Origin: an uncultured Acidobacteriota bacterium
GTDB taxonomy: Bacteria; Acidobacteriota; Terriglobia; Bryobacterales; Bryobacteraceae
Length of the DNA stretch: 51,319 nucleotides
Direction: 5' to 3'
Assembly: GCA_900696665.1 (NCBI GenBank)
Contig: CAADGY010000442.1
Span: 1 to 51,319, forward strand
Positions 43,690 through 51,319 of the stretch are shown piece after piece. The translations under genes were made by a program, and so were the position numbers. Position 1 is the stretch's first letter; every line of letters starts with the position of its first letter. The notes beneath the pieces were generated by a model. It did not search any database. It was given only the letters and a program-made list of their open reading frames with translations, and was not told where the DNA came from.

Positions 43690-46600
43690 ACTCCTCCAAG
43701 CTCGGCGTGGCCGGCAGGTTTGCGCGCCTTTGGATGGAATCCAAGCTGACGCCGCTGTTCATCGTGGCGTCCGTCCTCCTCGGCGCTTTTTCGGTTTGGA
43801 AACTACCGCGGGAGGAAGAGCCCCAAATCATCGTTCCCATGATCGACATCTTTGTCGGAATGCCCGGCGCTTCCGCAAAGGAGGTGGAGGAGCGTGTCAC
43901 CAGGCCGATGGAGAAGCTGCTTTGGGAAATTCCCGGCGTCGAATACATCTACTCCACGTCCAGTCCCGGCGGAGCGCTGGCGATCGTGCGTTTCAGGGTG
44001 GGCGAGGACGAAGAGAAGAGCATCGTCATGCTCAACCAGAAGATGTATTCCAACTTCGACCGGATCCCACCGGGCGCTACACAGCCGCTCATTAAACCGC
44101 GATCCATTGACGACGTGCCCATTCTCGCGCTGACGCTCTGGAGCCGCCGCTATAGCGGCTTCGAACTCCGCCAGGTGGCCGCGCAGGTGGACGACGCCAT
44201 CAGCCAGGTGAACGATGTCTCTGTTGTCAATCTCATCGGCGGAGAACGCCGCGAGATTCGCATAGTGCTGGATGAAGCTAAGCTATCCGCCTATTCGATG
44301 ACTCCGGTTCAGATTGTGGTGGCGCTGGGAGCTTCCAATCGCCGTGTCGAATCCGGGCGTTACTCCACGGGAAACCGTGAACTGCTGCTCGAAACCGGCG
44401 AATTTCTTCAATCCGCCGAAGACGTCCGGAATGTGGTTGTGGGTGTGGCGAACCAAAGGCCGGTCTTCCTGCGCGATGTCGCCGAAGTTGTCGATGGCGG
44501 CGAAGAGCCATCGCAATATGTTCATTACGCGTCGAACGGCGCCTTTTATCCCGCGGTGACCATCGCTGTCTCCAAACGAAAAGGCACGAATGCCATCGAG
44601 ATCGCAGGCAATGTGCTGCGCCGCGTCGAGACGCTAAAGGGAAACGTCATCCCATCGGAGGTGGAACTCAGCATCACGCGCCACTACGGCGAAACCGCGG
44701 CCGAAAAATCGAACGAGCTTCTGTTCCACATGGCCATCGCCGTGGTATCGGTCAGCCTGCTCATCGGATTCACCCTGGGTATTCGCGAATCGCTCATTGT
44801 CTTTGTAGCCATCCCCGTCACGCTGGCGTTGACACTTACGGTTTTCTATCTCTACGGCTACACCCTCAACCGCATTACGCTCTTCGCGCTCATCTTTTCC
44901 ATCGGCATTCTGGTCGACGACGCAATCGTCGTGGTGGAGAACATCGTACGCCACGCGCGCTTACCCGAAAACCATAGCAAACCGCTTGGTGAGGTCGCGG
45001 TGAAGGCAGTGGACGAAGTCGGGAATCCGACGATTCTGGCGACACTGACGGTAATCGCCGCGATCCTCCCCATGGCATTCGTGGGCGGGCTGATGGGGCC
45101 CTATATGCGGCCGATCCCGATTGGCGCCTCCGCGGCAATGGTGTTTTCCCTGATCGTTGCTTTTCTGGTGACGCCCTGGGCCGCTATCCGGTTGTTAAAG
45201 CCGTCGGCTAGCGGAGCACACGAGACCGAAGATCGCGCCACGCGGCTCTACCGGGTGTTCATGGGGAATGTGTTGCACCGGCCCGTTCTCACCTGGAGCT
45301 TTCTAGGCCTGGTGACCATTCTGCTGCTCGGGTCGATATCCCTCGTCTATATCCGGTTTGTTCAAGTGAAGATGCTGCCGTTCGACAACAAGAGCGAATT
45401 CCAGGTGATTGTGGACATGCCGGAGGGTACTACGCTCGAGGAGACGGCGGACGTAACTCGCCGGCTCGCCGAAAAAGTGCAGGAGCGGCCGGAGGTGACC
45501 GATATTCAAACCTACGCCGGCACGGCGTCGCCCTACAACTTCAACGGTCTCGTGCGCCATTATTATTTGCGGGCCGGCGCGAATGTCGCCGACATCCAGG
45601 TGAACCTGTTGCCGAAACACAAGCGCGACCTGCAAAGCCACGATATCGCCAAACTCGTTCGCAACGATCTGCAACCGATTGCCGCGCGCTACGGAGCACG
45701 CATCAAAGTGGCTGAGGTGCCTCCCGGCCCGCCTGTTCTGCAAACGCTGGTGGCCGAGGTCTACGGTCCTTCGACCGAAGGTCAAATGCGCATCGCGCGC
45801 CAGATCCGGGATCTTTTCGACCAGACCGAGGGCGTGGTGGATGTCGACTGGTACGTGGAGGACGACCAGCAGAAGAACCGTATCGTCATCGACGAACGTA
45901 AAGCCGCGCTTAACGGCATTACCGAAGACGATATCGCCCGCACACTGCGTATCGCCGCCGCCGGTGAAGCGGCGGGGCTGCTGCATAACGCGGACGCGAA
46001 GGAAGACGTCCTGCTTCGTGTGCGGCTCGACCGGGCCACGCGCTCCGACATCGGACGCATTCAGAACCTCAAGGTGCGCGGCGGCATGGGTCAACTGGTG
46101 CCGCTTCGGGAATTGGTGAGCATCGAGCCCGCCATCGCGGACAAGAGCATCTACCACAAGAACCTGATGCCGGTCACCTATGTGACGGCCGATGTGGCGG
46201 GCGCGATGGAGAGCCCCGTGTACGCGATCCTCGCGCTTGGCCCGAAGATCGCCGGCATCAAGCTGCCGGAAGGTTATTCGGTCGAACAGCACACGGCCAG
46301 CCAGCCTTTCGACGATTCCCGGTACGCGATGAAATGGGACGGCGAATGGCATATCACCTATGAGGTTTTCAGGGACCTCGGATTAGCATTCGCCGCGGTG
46401 CTGGTTCTGATCTACGTCCTGGTGGTGGGCTGGTTCCAGTCGTTCATAACACCGCTGGTCATCATGGCCGCCATTCCGTTTTCGCTGGTGGGTATCCTGC
46501 CCGCACACGGGATGATGAACGCCTTTTTCACGGCCACTTCCATGATCGGCTTCATTGCCGGCGCCGGAATCGTGGTCAGGAACTCCATTATCCTCGTCGA

Positions 46601-46889
46601 TTTCGTCGAACTGCGGCTGAAGGAGGGCATGCCGCTCGATCAGGCGGTGATCGACGCCGGCGCAGTTCGATTCAGGCCGATGATGCTTACGGCAAGCGCG
46701 GTCGTCGTGGGCGCCACGGTCATCCTTTTCGACCCGATCTTTCAGGGGTTAGCCATCTCGCTAATGGCGGGCGAAATCGCTTCTCTGCTGCTGTCGCGCA
46801 TGACCGTCCCCATTGTCTATTACGTGATCCATCGCAGGCAGACGGCACCGGCCGGGCCGGCTGCACCAACCTCCCTTCTAACACATTAA
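43686..46889 (+). CDS. RND-family efflux pump permease
   Basis: The product has 1067 residues from GTG 43686, coupled to the adaptor gene. Twelve transmembrane helices and two large periplasmic loops fit the AcrB family. The TM4 proton-relay motif [19 protein letters not shown] is near residue 410. The N-terminal [20 protein letters not shown] and the [20 protein letters not shown] block are typical of the RND start. Substrate class (drug, metal or lipid) is not clear from sequence. Confidence 0.96.
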   Translation: MNSSKLGVAGRFARLWMESKLTPLFIVASVLLGAFSVWKLPREEEPQIIVPMIDIFVGMPGASAKEVEERVTRPMEKLLWEIPGVEYIYSTSSPGGALAIVRFRVGEDEEKSIVMLNQKMYSNFDRIPPGATQPLIKPRSIDDVPILALTLWSRRYSGFELRQVAAQVDDAISQVNDVSVVNLIGGERREIRIVLDEAKLSAYSMTPVQIVVALGASNRRVESGRYSTGNRELLLETGEFLQSAEDVRNVVVGVANQRPVFLRDVAEVVDGGEEPSQYVHYASNGAFYPAVTIAVSKRKGTNAIEIAGNVLRRVETLKGNVIPSEVELSITRHYGETAAEKSNELLFHMAIAVVSVSLLIGFTLGIRESLIVFVAIPVTLALTLTVFYLYGYTLNRITLFALIFSIGILVDDAIVVVENIVRHARLPENHSKPLGEVAVKAVDEVGNPTILATLTVIAAILPMAFVGGLMGPYMRPIPIGASAAMVFSLIVAFLVTPWAAIRLLKPSASGAHETEDRATRLYRVFMGNVLHRPVLTWSFLGLVTILLLGSISLVYIRFVQVKMLPFDNKSEFQVIVDMPEGTTLEETADVTRRLAEKVQERPEVTDIQTYAGTASPYNFNGLVRHYYLRAGANVADIQVNLLPKHKRDLQSHDIAKLVRNDLQPIAARYGARIKVAEVPPGPPVLQTLVAEVYGPSTEGQMRIARQIRDLFDQTEGVVDVDWYVEDDQQKNRIVIDERKAALNGITEDDIARTLRIAAAGEAAGLLHNADAKEDVLLRVRLDRATRSDIGRIQNLKVRGGMGQLVPLRELVSIEPAIADKSIYHKNLMPVTYVTADVAGAMESPVYAILALGPKIAGIKLPEGYSVEQHTASQPFDDSRYAMKWDGEWHITYEVFRDLGLAFAAVLVLIYVLVVGWFQSFITPLVIMAAIPFSLVGILPAHGMMNAFFTATSMIGFIAGAGIVVRNSIILVDFVELRLKEGMPLDQAVIDAGAVRFRPMMLTASAVVVGATVILFDPIFQGLAISLMAGEIASLLLSRMTVPIVYYVIHRRQTAPAGPAAPTSLLTH

Positions 46890-46901
46890 AGAGGCTTATC
46901 C

Positions 46902-47129
46902 ATGACTATAGATCGTTATTTGCGAATGATTGCCGGCGCCTTCGTCCTGGCGAGCGTGGCCCTTGGCTATTGGGTTCACCCCGGCTGGTTCCTGTTCACC
47001 GCTTTTGTTGGATTGAACCTGCTTCAGTCAGCGTTCAGCAACTGGTGTCCGATGATGACGCTACTCCAGAAGCTGGGCGCCAGGTCCTGCACGCACGACC
47101 TGAAAAACAATGCCACCGCTCACCGTTGA
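46902..47129 (+). CDS. YgaP-like/DUF2892 small membrane protein
   Basis: The product has 75 residues starting 12 bases after the pump stop, so it belongs to the efflux operon. It has two hydrophobic helices and the family motif GLNLLQSAFSNWCPMMTLLQ, matching the membrane domain of E. coli YgaP (DUF2892). Two Cys residues occur, one in NWCP and one near the end. The role of this domain in an efflux operon is not known. Confidence 0.85.
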   Translation: MTIDRYLRMIAGAFVLASVALGYWVHPGWFLFTAFVGLNLLQSAFSNWCPMMTLLQKLGARSCTHDLKNNATAHR

Positions 47130-47144
47130 GCGGTCTATCGCTCA
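47127..47144. terminator. small stem-loop between convergent DUF2892 gene and pyrE
   Basis: TGAGCG (47127-47132) pairs perfectly with CGCTCA (47139-47144) around a 6-base loop. Both stop codons lie inside the stem. There is no T-run, so termination strength is doubtful. Confidence 0.3.
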
Positions 47145-47756
47145 GATCCAGACCTGTTCCAGAGGAACTCCGCGTTTGCACAAATCGCAGGAAGACGCGT
47201 CGATCGCATAATGCGTATCGAGTTTGGCCAGATAGTAAAACGGCAGAGGATCGAAGCTGGGTGTCTTCGGGTTCGGCTGATAGATCACGACTGCCAGCCC
47301 GACGACCTCTGCGCCGTTCGATTCTACCAGCGTCTTCAGTTCCGTCAGTCTGCGGCCCGACCGGAGAATATCGTCTACCAGCAGCACCTTCTCTCCGGGC
47401 ATCTGTTTCAGATACTGGCGAAAACGCAACGGCTCATTCTCGTTTTCACGCTCGGCCCAGTACACCTGCGCCGCTCGCAAAGCCTCCGAAACACCATACG
47501 CCACGGGCAGCCCTCCGGTGGCCGGCGCCACAATCGAAAGCTCCGGAATCATCGCCCGGATTTCCGGATTCGCCCGGAGCAGCCTGCTAAGACCCACGCT
47601 GAGCGTCTTGGCGTACTGAAAATAGCGCATGGCGAGCGCCACTTGAAGATATTCGTTGGAATGAAGTCCGTTCGGGTATTCGAAATGGCCCTGGCGCAAC
47701 GCGCCAGTCTCCTGGAACACCGTAACAACATCGTCCTGCGAGGGGACGAGATGCAT
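47142..47756 (-). CDS. pyrE: orotate phosphoribosyltransferase
   Basis: The protein has 204 residues. The PRPP-binding motif VLLVDDILRSGRRLTEL is present, and GALRQGHFEYPNGLHSNEYL fits the OPRT substrate-binding start. The C-terminal CDLCKRGVPLEQ cysteine pair is seen in several OPRT subfamilies. It converts orotate and PRPP to OMP in pyrimidine synthesis. It lies 3 bases after the glycosylphosphotransferase stop, an unexpected partner. Confidence 0.9.
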   Translation of the reverse strand: MHLVPSQDDVVTVFQETGALRQGHFEYPNGLHSNEYLQVALAMRYFQYAKTLSVGLSRLLRANPEIRAMIPELSIVAPATGGLPVAYGVSEALRAAQVYWAERENENEPLRFRQYLKQMPGEKVLLVDDILRSGRRLTELKTLVESNGAEVVGLAVVIYQPNPKTPSFDPLPFYYLAKLDTHYAIDASSCDLCKRGVPLEQVWI

Positions 47757-47759
47757 AGC

Positions 47760-49175
47760 TTAATAAGCTCCCTTCCCGGTCAACACCCGGGGAATCGTAC
47801 GAAGAATGATTTTCCAATCGAGCGATAGCGACCAACTGTCGATATACTGCATATCCAGTTTCATCCAGGTTTCGAAGTCCAGCGCGTCGCGGCCGCTGAC
47901 GGCCCACAGACAGGTGAGCCCGGGCCGCATGCGCAGGCGCCTGCGCTGCCAGCGCTTGTATTCCCGCACCTCTTCCGGCACCGCCGGGCGGGGGCCTACG
48001 ATGGACATATCGCCTTTCAGTACGTTCCACAACTGCGGCCATTCGTCAATCGAGAAACGGCGCAGGTAACGGCCCAGCGGCGTCAGCCGGGGGTCGTTGG
48101 GAATTTTGAAGGCAGTGGTCTTTTGATTCAGGTGCCTCAGCGCGAATTTCATTTCGTCAGCACGGTCGCACATGGACCGGAACTTGTAAAAGACGAAACG
48201 CCGTCCGTTCAACCCGCAGCGTTCCTGGCGGAAAATCACCGGACCCGGTGACGTGAGTTTAATCAAACCCGCAATAGCCAGCATGACCGGGAACAGAAGC
48301 AGCAAAGCTGCCGCTGCCAGCGCGATGTCGATCGCGCGCTTCAGCAACAGGCGCAGTTCATCAACGGGAGCGGCGGAAAAGCTCAGCGTGGGGGCAGGAC
48401 CGATCCGCTCCAGGTGCATGTCGCTGTTCACGTGCGGAAAAAAATCGAGGAGAACGCGCGTGTTCACCCCTTCCTCATCGCACATCAACAACACTTCCTC
48501 GAGTTCGCCCAACCGCTGCGGGGTGATGGCAAAGATCACTTCGTCGATCACCTGATGCCGCAAAAGCTGTGGGAGATCCTCCAACGGGTAGACGGGATAC
48601 TCCTGCTCCAGCCTCACATAGCGGGGCGACGATTCGGCGGTGTCGTTGAGAAAACCGCGAATCCGGATGCCATATTTCGCGGATTGCTCCAGCATTTCGC
48701 CAAGACGCCGCGCCTTCGGGCCAAGCCCCACAAGAATCACGTAATGGGGAGCCCCGAATTCCCGCCGGATAGCACCGACAAGCTGCCCCGCATACAGCCG
48801 GAACAAACAGAGCAAAATCCAGCTATACACCGCGAACAGGCCCAGAAACGGACGGCTCAAATCCAGCCGCAGCATGAACTGAAAAACAACGACGGCGACA
48901 AAGCCGGTGGTACACTGCCGGAACGTGTCCCGCAGGATCGTCCGCGGATGCGCTGAATCGAGCTTGTTGTACACCTCGAACCAAAAGCCCAGCAACACCC
49001 AAACCAGCGCGCAAAAACCTAACAGAAGCGTCTTGGTGGGGACGGTCAGGAAGAAAACCCTCTCCAGTTGCATCCACACGCGCGTCTGGTAGGCTGCCTC
49101 AAAGGCAAGAGCCGTCAGCAAGACATCGGAAAGTCCGAATAGAATCTTGACCTTGCGATGGTGCGGGGCGAACAT
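47760..49175 (-). CDS. polyprenyl glycosylphosphotransferase (exopolysaccharide initiation)
   Basis: The product has 471 residues from ATG 49175; the frame is open 75 bases further, but MFAPHHRKVKILFGLSDVLL is the typical beginning. Four N-terminal transmembrane helices (to residue about 125), a CoA-binding-like domain (YVILVGLGPKARRLGEML), then a fifth helix and the catalytic sugar transferase domain: FRQERCGLNGRRFVFYKFRS, KGDMSIVGPRPAVPEEVREY, RPGLTCLWAVSGRDALDFET. It moves a sugar-1-phosphate to undecaprenyl phosphate, starting exopolysaccharide synthesis. No other polysaccharide genes are adjacent. Confidence 0.92.
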   Translation of the reverse strand: MFAPHHRKVKILFGLSDVLLTALAFEAAYQTRVWMQLERVFFLTVPTKTLLLGFCALVWVLLGFWFEVYNKLDSAHPRTILRDTFRQCTTGFVAVVVFQFMLRLDLSRPFLGLFAVYSWILLCLFRLYAGQLVGAIRREFGAPHYVILVGLGPKARRLGEMLEQSAKYGIRIRGFLNDTAESSPRYVRLEQEYPVYPLEDLPQLLRHQVIDEVIFAITPQRLGELEEVLLMCDEEGVNTRVLLDFFPHVNSDMHLERIGPAPTLSFSAAPVDELRLLLKRAIDIALAAAALLLLFPVMLAIAGLIKLTSPGPVIFRQERCGLNGRRFVFYKFRSMCDRADEMKFALRHLNQKTTAFKIPNDPRLTPLGRYLRRFSIDEWPQLWNVLKGDMSIVGPRPAVPEEVREYKRWQRRRLRMRPGLTCLWAVSGRDALDFETWMKLDMQYIDSWSLSLDWKIILRTIPRVLTGKGAY

Positions 49176-49240
49176 CCGTTCATCAGAATAACAGAACCGC
49201 GAGCGGCCGTGCGCCTGTAAAAGACGACGTCTCGAAACGG

Positions 49241-49417
49241 TTAACAGCACTTACTCCGCTGGTATTTCGCACGAAGATGATGGTCTGAAAACCGCCGCCA
49301 CTCCTCCGGAGAATGGCGCCGCCCGTGGGTGGCCAGGTGCCGCTCATATGCATTTTCGTCGCAGATCTCTTTCATCAGGCACAACAGAAAGCGGGCGACG
49401 GCGCGAACCGTTTTCAT
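49241..49417 (-). CDS. YbdD/YjiX-like small protein
   Basis: The product has 58 residues from ATG 49417, with GGAGGAG directly upstream and an ATGA overlap with the cstA stop (49414-49417). The sequence (MKTVRAVARFLLCLMKEICD, then YERHLATHGRRHSPEEW) matches the YbdD/YjiX family, small proteins that follow cstA-type pyruvate/peptide transporters in many bacteria and are needed for their function. It ends in Cys-Cys. Confidence 0.9.
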   Translation of the reverse strand: MKTVRAVARFLLCLMKEICDENAYERHLATHGRRHSPEEWRRFSDHHLRAKYQRSKCC

Positions 49418-51319
49418 ATCTCCTCCGCCCTTAGCGCCGACGGTACGTAAGGCGCCTCGTGAATGGTAGCGTCCCTGGTACCGCGCAGAATACCTACCCA
49501 GACCCGGATCGAATCCAGAAGAATCGTTGTCACCAGCACCAGAAAAATCCCGCAGACCGCCGCGTCCAGCCGCTCGTTGAAAATCCGCGCCTGTGTCTCG
49601 GCGATCCGGGCCGCCACGATTTCTCCGCTGGCGAGCGCACTCTCCAATTGCGCTGCCTGCGCAAGGAAGCCGATCCTCGGCACTGGCGAAAAGATCTTCT
49701 GCCATGCTGCCGCGTACGTCACCACCACCAGCCAGACCAGCGGCACGCACGTGATCCAGATGTACTTCAACCCATGCATCTTTAACAGAATCGTTGTCGC
49801 GACGCAGAGTGCGATGGCAGCCAGCAATTGATTGGCGATCCCGAACAGCGGCCACAGTGAGTTGATGCCCCCCAGAGGATCCCGCACTCCCTGAACCAGA
49901 AAGTAGCCCCACGCGAGAACGATGGCCGCGCTCGCGCCGATGACGCCGGGCATCCAACTAGTCCGGCCCAGCGGCGCATACACGCTGCCGAGAAGATCTT
50001 GCAGCATGAACCTCCCGACGCGCGTTCCGGCATCGATAATCGTGAGAATGAACAGCGCCTCAAACATGATGGCGAAGTGATACCAGAAGCCCAGGATCGC
50101 CTGCCCTCCGCCGCTGCGTGCGAAGATATGCGCCATACCGAGGGCAAGCGAGGGCGCCCCGCCCGTGCGATGCATCAGCGTCTGCTCACCCACATCGCGG
50201 GCGAGGGACTCCATCTGGTCCGCTGTGACCGGGTAGCCCCAGGAGGTGATGGTTTGGACCGCCGCTTCCGGAGTCGCGCCGACGATGCCCGCCGGTGCAT
50301 TCACGGCAAAGTACACTCCCGGCTGCAACACACAGGCGGCAATCATGGCCATAATCGCCACAAACCCTTCGAGCAGCATCGAGCCGTAGCCGACCGGCCA
50401 CGCATGCCATTCCTTTGCGATCATTTTCGGGGTGGTGCCTGACGAGATCAGCGAGTGAAATCCCGAGATGGCGCCGCAGGCGATGGTAATGAAGCAGAAC
50501 GGGAATATTTTGCCGGCAAAAATCGGCCCCGTGCCGTCCACGAATTGCGTGAACGCGGGCAATTGCAGGTCCGGCCGGACAAACACGATTCCTATCGCAA
50601 GCATCATCACCACACCCAGCTTTACGAACGTGCTGAGGTAATCGCGCGGGGCGAGCAACAGCCACACCGGCAGCGCACTCGCCAGGAATCCATAGACGAT
50701 CACAGCGACCGCGAGAGCCATCCCCGAAAGCGTGAACCAGGGCGCCAGAGCATCCGAATGGGCCACCGCCTGTCCCCCGAAAATGCTGGCGACAACCAGA
50801 ACGAAGCCCAATATGGAAACTTCCAGGACCTTTCCCGGCCGCCAATAGCGCAGGTATAAGCCCATAAACACGGCGATGGGCATGGTGGCGGCAATGGTAA
50901 ACGTGCCCCACGGACTCCCTCGCAGCGCATTCACCACCACCAGTGCGATCACAGCCAGAAGAATGACCATGATGAGAAGCACGGTAAGCAGCGCTGTGAT
51001 GCCCCCCACCTTCCCGATCTCTTCGCGGGCCATCTCGCCCAAGGACTTGCCGTCGCGCCGCATGGATGCGAACAGAATGATGAAGTCCTGAACCGCTCCC
51101 CCCAACACCGCGCCCACAATGATCCACAGCGTGCCGGGCAGGTATCCGAACTGCGCCGCCAGCGTGGGGCCCACCAGCGGACCAGGTCCCGCAATGGCGG
51201 CAAAATGATGGCCGAACAGGATCCACTTGTTCGTCGGCTCGAAGTCGTGGCCATTCCGGAGGCGTTCCGCGGGCGTGGCGCGTGCATTATCGAGCAGCAT
51301 CACCTTGGCCGCAATGAAC
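49414..51319 (-). CDS. cstA: carbon starvation protein CstA (5' end outside window)
   Basis: The frame is open through the right window edge; the visible first residues FIAAKVMMLLDNARATPAER align inside CstA (FIAAKV ... RATPA), so the true start is beyond 51319. At least 635 residues are seen with many transmembrane helices. Signatures include NKWILFGHHFAAIAGPGPLV and GPTLAAQFGYLPGTLWII. CstA-family proteins import pyruvate or peptides. The gene is coupled to the YbdD-like gene, the standard arrangement. Confidence 0.95.
   Translation of the reverse strand, partial: FIAAKVMLLDNARATPAERLRNGHDFEPTNKWILFGHHFAAIAGPGPLVGPTLAAQFGYLPGTLWIIVGAVLGGAVQDFIILFASMRRDGKSLGEMAREEIGKVGGITALLTVLLIMVILLAVIALVVVNALRGSPWGTFTIAATMPIAVFMGLYLRYWRPGKVLEVSILGFVLVVASIFGGQAVAHSDALAPWFTLSGMALAVAVIVYGFLASALPVWLLLAPRDYLSTFVKLGVVMMLAIGIVFVRPDLQLPAFTQFVDGTGPIFAGKIFPFCFITIACGAISGFHSLISSGTTPKMIAKEWHAWPVGYGSMLLEGFVAIMAMIAACVLQPGVYFAVNAPAGIVGATPEAAVQTITSWGYPVTADQMESLARDVGEQTLMHRTGGAPSLALGMAHIFARSGGGQAILGFWYHFAIMFEALFILTIIDAGTRVGRFMLQDLLGSVYAPLGRTSWMPGVIGASAAIVLAWGYFLVQGVRDPLGGINSLWPLFGIANQLLAAIALCVATTILLKMHGLKYIWITCVPLVWLVVVTYAAAWQKIFSPVPRIGFLAQAAQLESALASGEIVAARIAETQARIFNERLDAAVCGIFLVLVTTILLDSIRVWVGILRGTRDATIHEAPYVPSALRAEEI

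Noticed and set aside
45303..46352. 349-codon minus-strand open frame inside the RND pump gene
   Set aside because: Antisense shadow of the pump coding sequence; no recognisable family and no ribosome site.
50186..51226. 346-codon minus-strand open frame in another frame of cstA
   Set aside because: Same-strand frame-shifted shadow of cstA, rich in Arg and Gly; the cstA frame is unmistakable.

Overview
The window is a GC-rich (by eye about 60%) bacterial chromosome segment with dense, mostly unrelated gene clusters. I infer an Acidobacteriota member of the Solibacter/Bryobacter type. Grounds: an Oar-like TonB-dependent receptor with an N-terminal carboxypeptidase-regulatory-like domain, a PEP-CTERM protein, a bacillithiol-type deacetylase, FG-GAP and sialidase-like secreted proteins, and a solitary nuoA. 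There is no rRNA, tRNA or marker gene to confirm the taxonomy. No CRISPR array, complete insertion sequence or prophage was seen.

Layout. 1-9345 (minus): an MBL-fold hydrolase, an HpcH/HpaI aldolase and a sodium:solute symporter are packed together, followed by a TonB-dependent receptor, a sialidase-like Asp-box protein and an FG-GAP protein that leaves the window; this looks like a scavenging locus for a glycan or sugar acid. 9394-9984 has no convincing gene. 9985-13413 (plus): a LuxI/GNAT-like acyltransferase, a vanillyl-alcohol-oxidase-like flavoenzyme and a PEP-CTERM protein. 13510-18607: a zf-TFIIB protein, a YeiH-like transporter with a coupled microprotein, glgB and a divergent adenosine-deaminase-family gene.

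18590-19768 is the most unusual part. It holds a dead restriction-modification system: a fragment of a beta-class DNA methyltransferase overlapping (ATGA) a full-length XhoI/PaeR7I-family endonuclease gene broken by two in-frame stops. The block is bracketed by a 19-bp direct repeat with one mismatch, suggesting insertion with target duplication.

19748-29617: an enolase-superfamily enzyme, a TonB-like protein, hpt with an upstream kinase-like/nuclease-like fusion, a large esterase, and a tight plus-strand run nuoA - alanyl-tRNA editing protein - PfkB kinase - rhomboid - bshB1-like deacetylase. 29641-41084: an unknown secreted protein, a NUDIX hydrolase, a TPR metallopeptidase, a BON protein, a class V aminotransferase, an M48 peptidase, moeA-moaC, uppS-cdsA, an ECF sigma/anti-sigma/GNAT operon and OsmC. 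41192-47129 is a complete RND efflux operon (outer-membrane channel, adaptor, pump, YgaP-like membrane protein). 47142-51319 (minus) carries pyrE, a polyprenyl glycosylphosphotransferase, a YbdD-like small protein and cstA, whose 5' end lies beyond the window.

Start sites were chosen from Shine-Dalgarno matches, overlaps with neighbours and signal-peptide position. All family assignments come from motif reading, not database searches.
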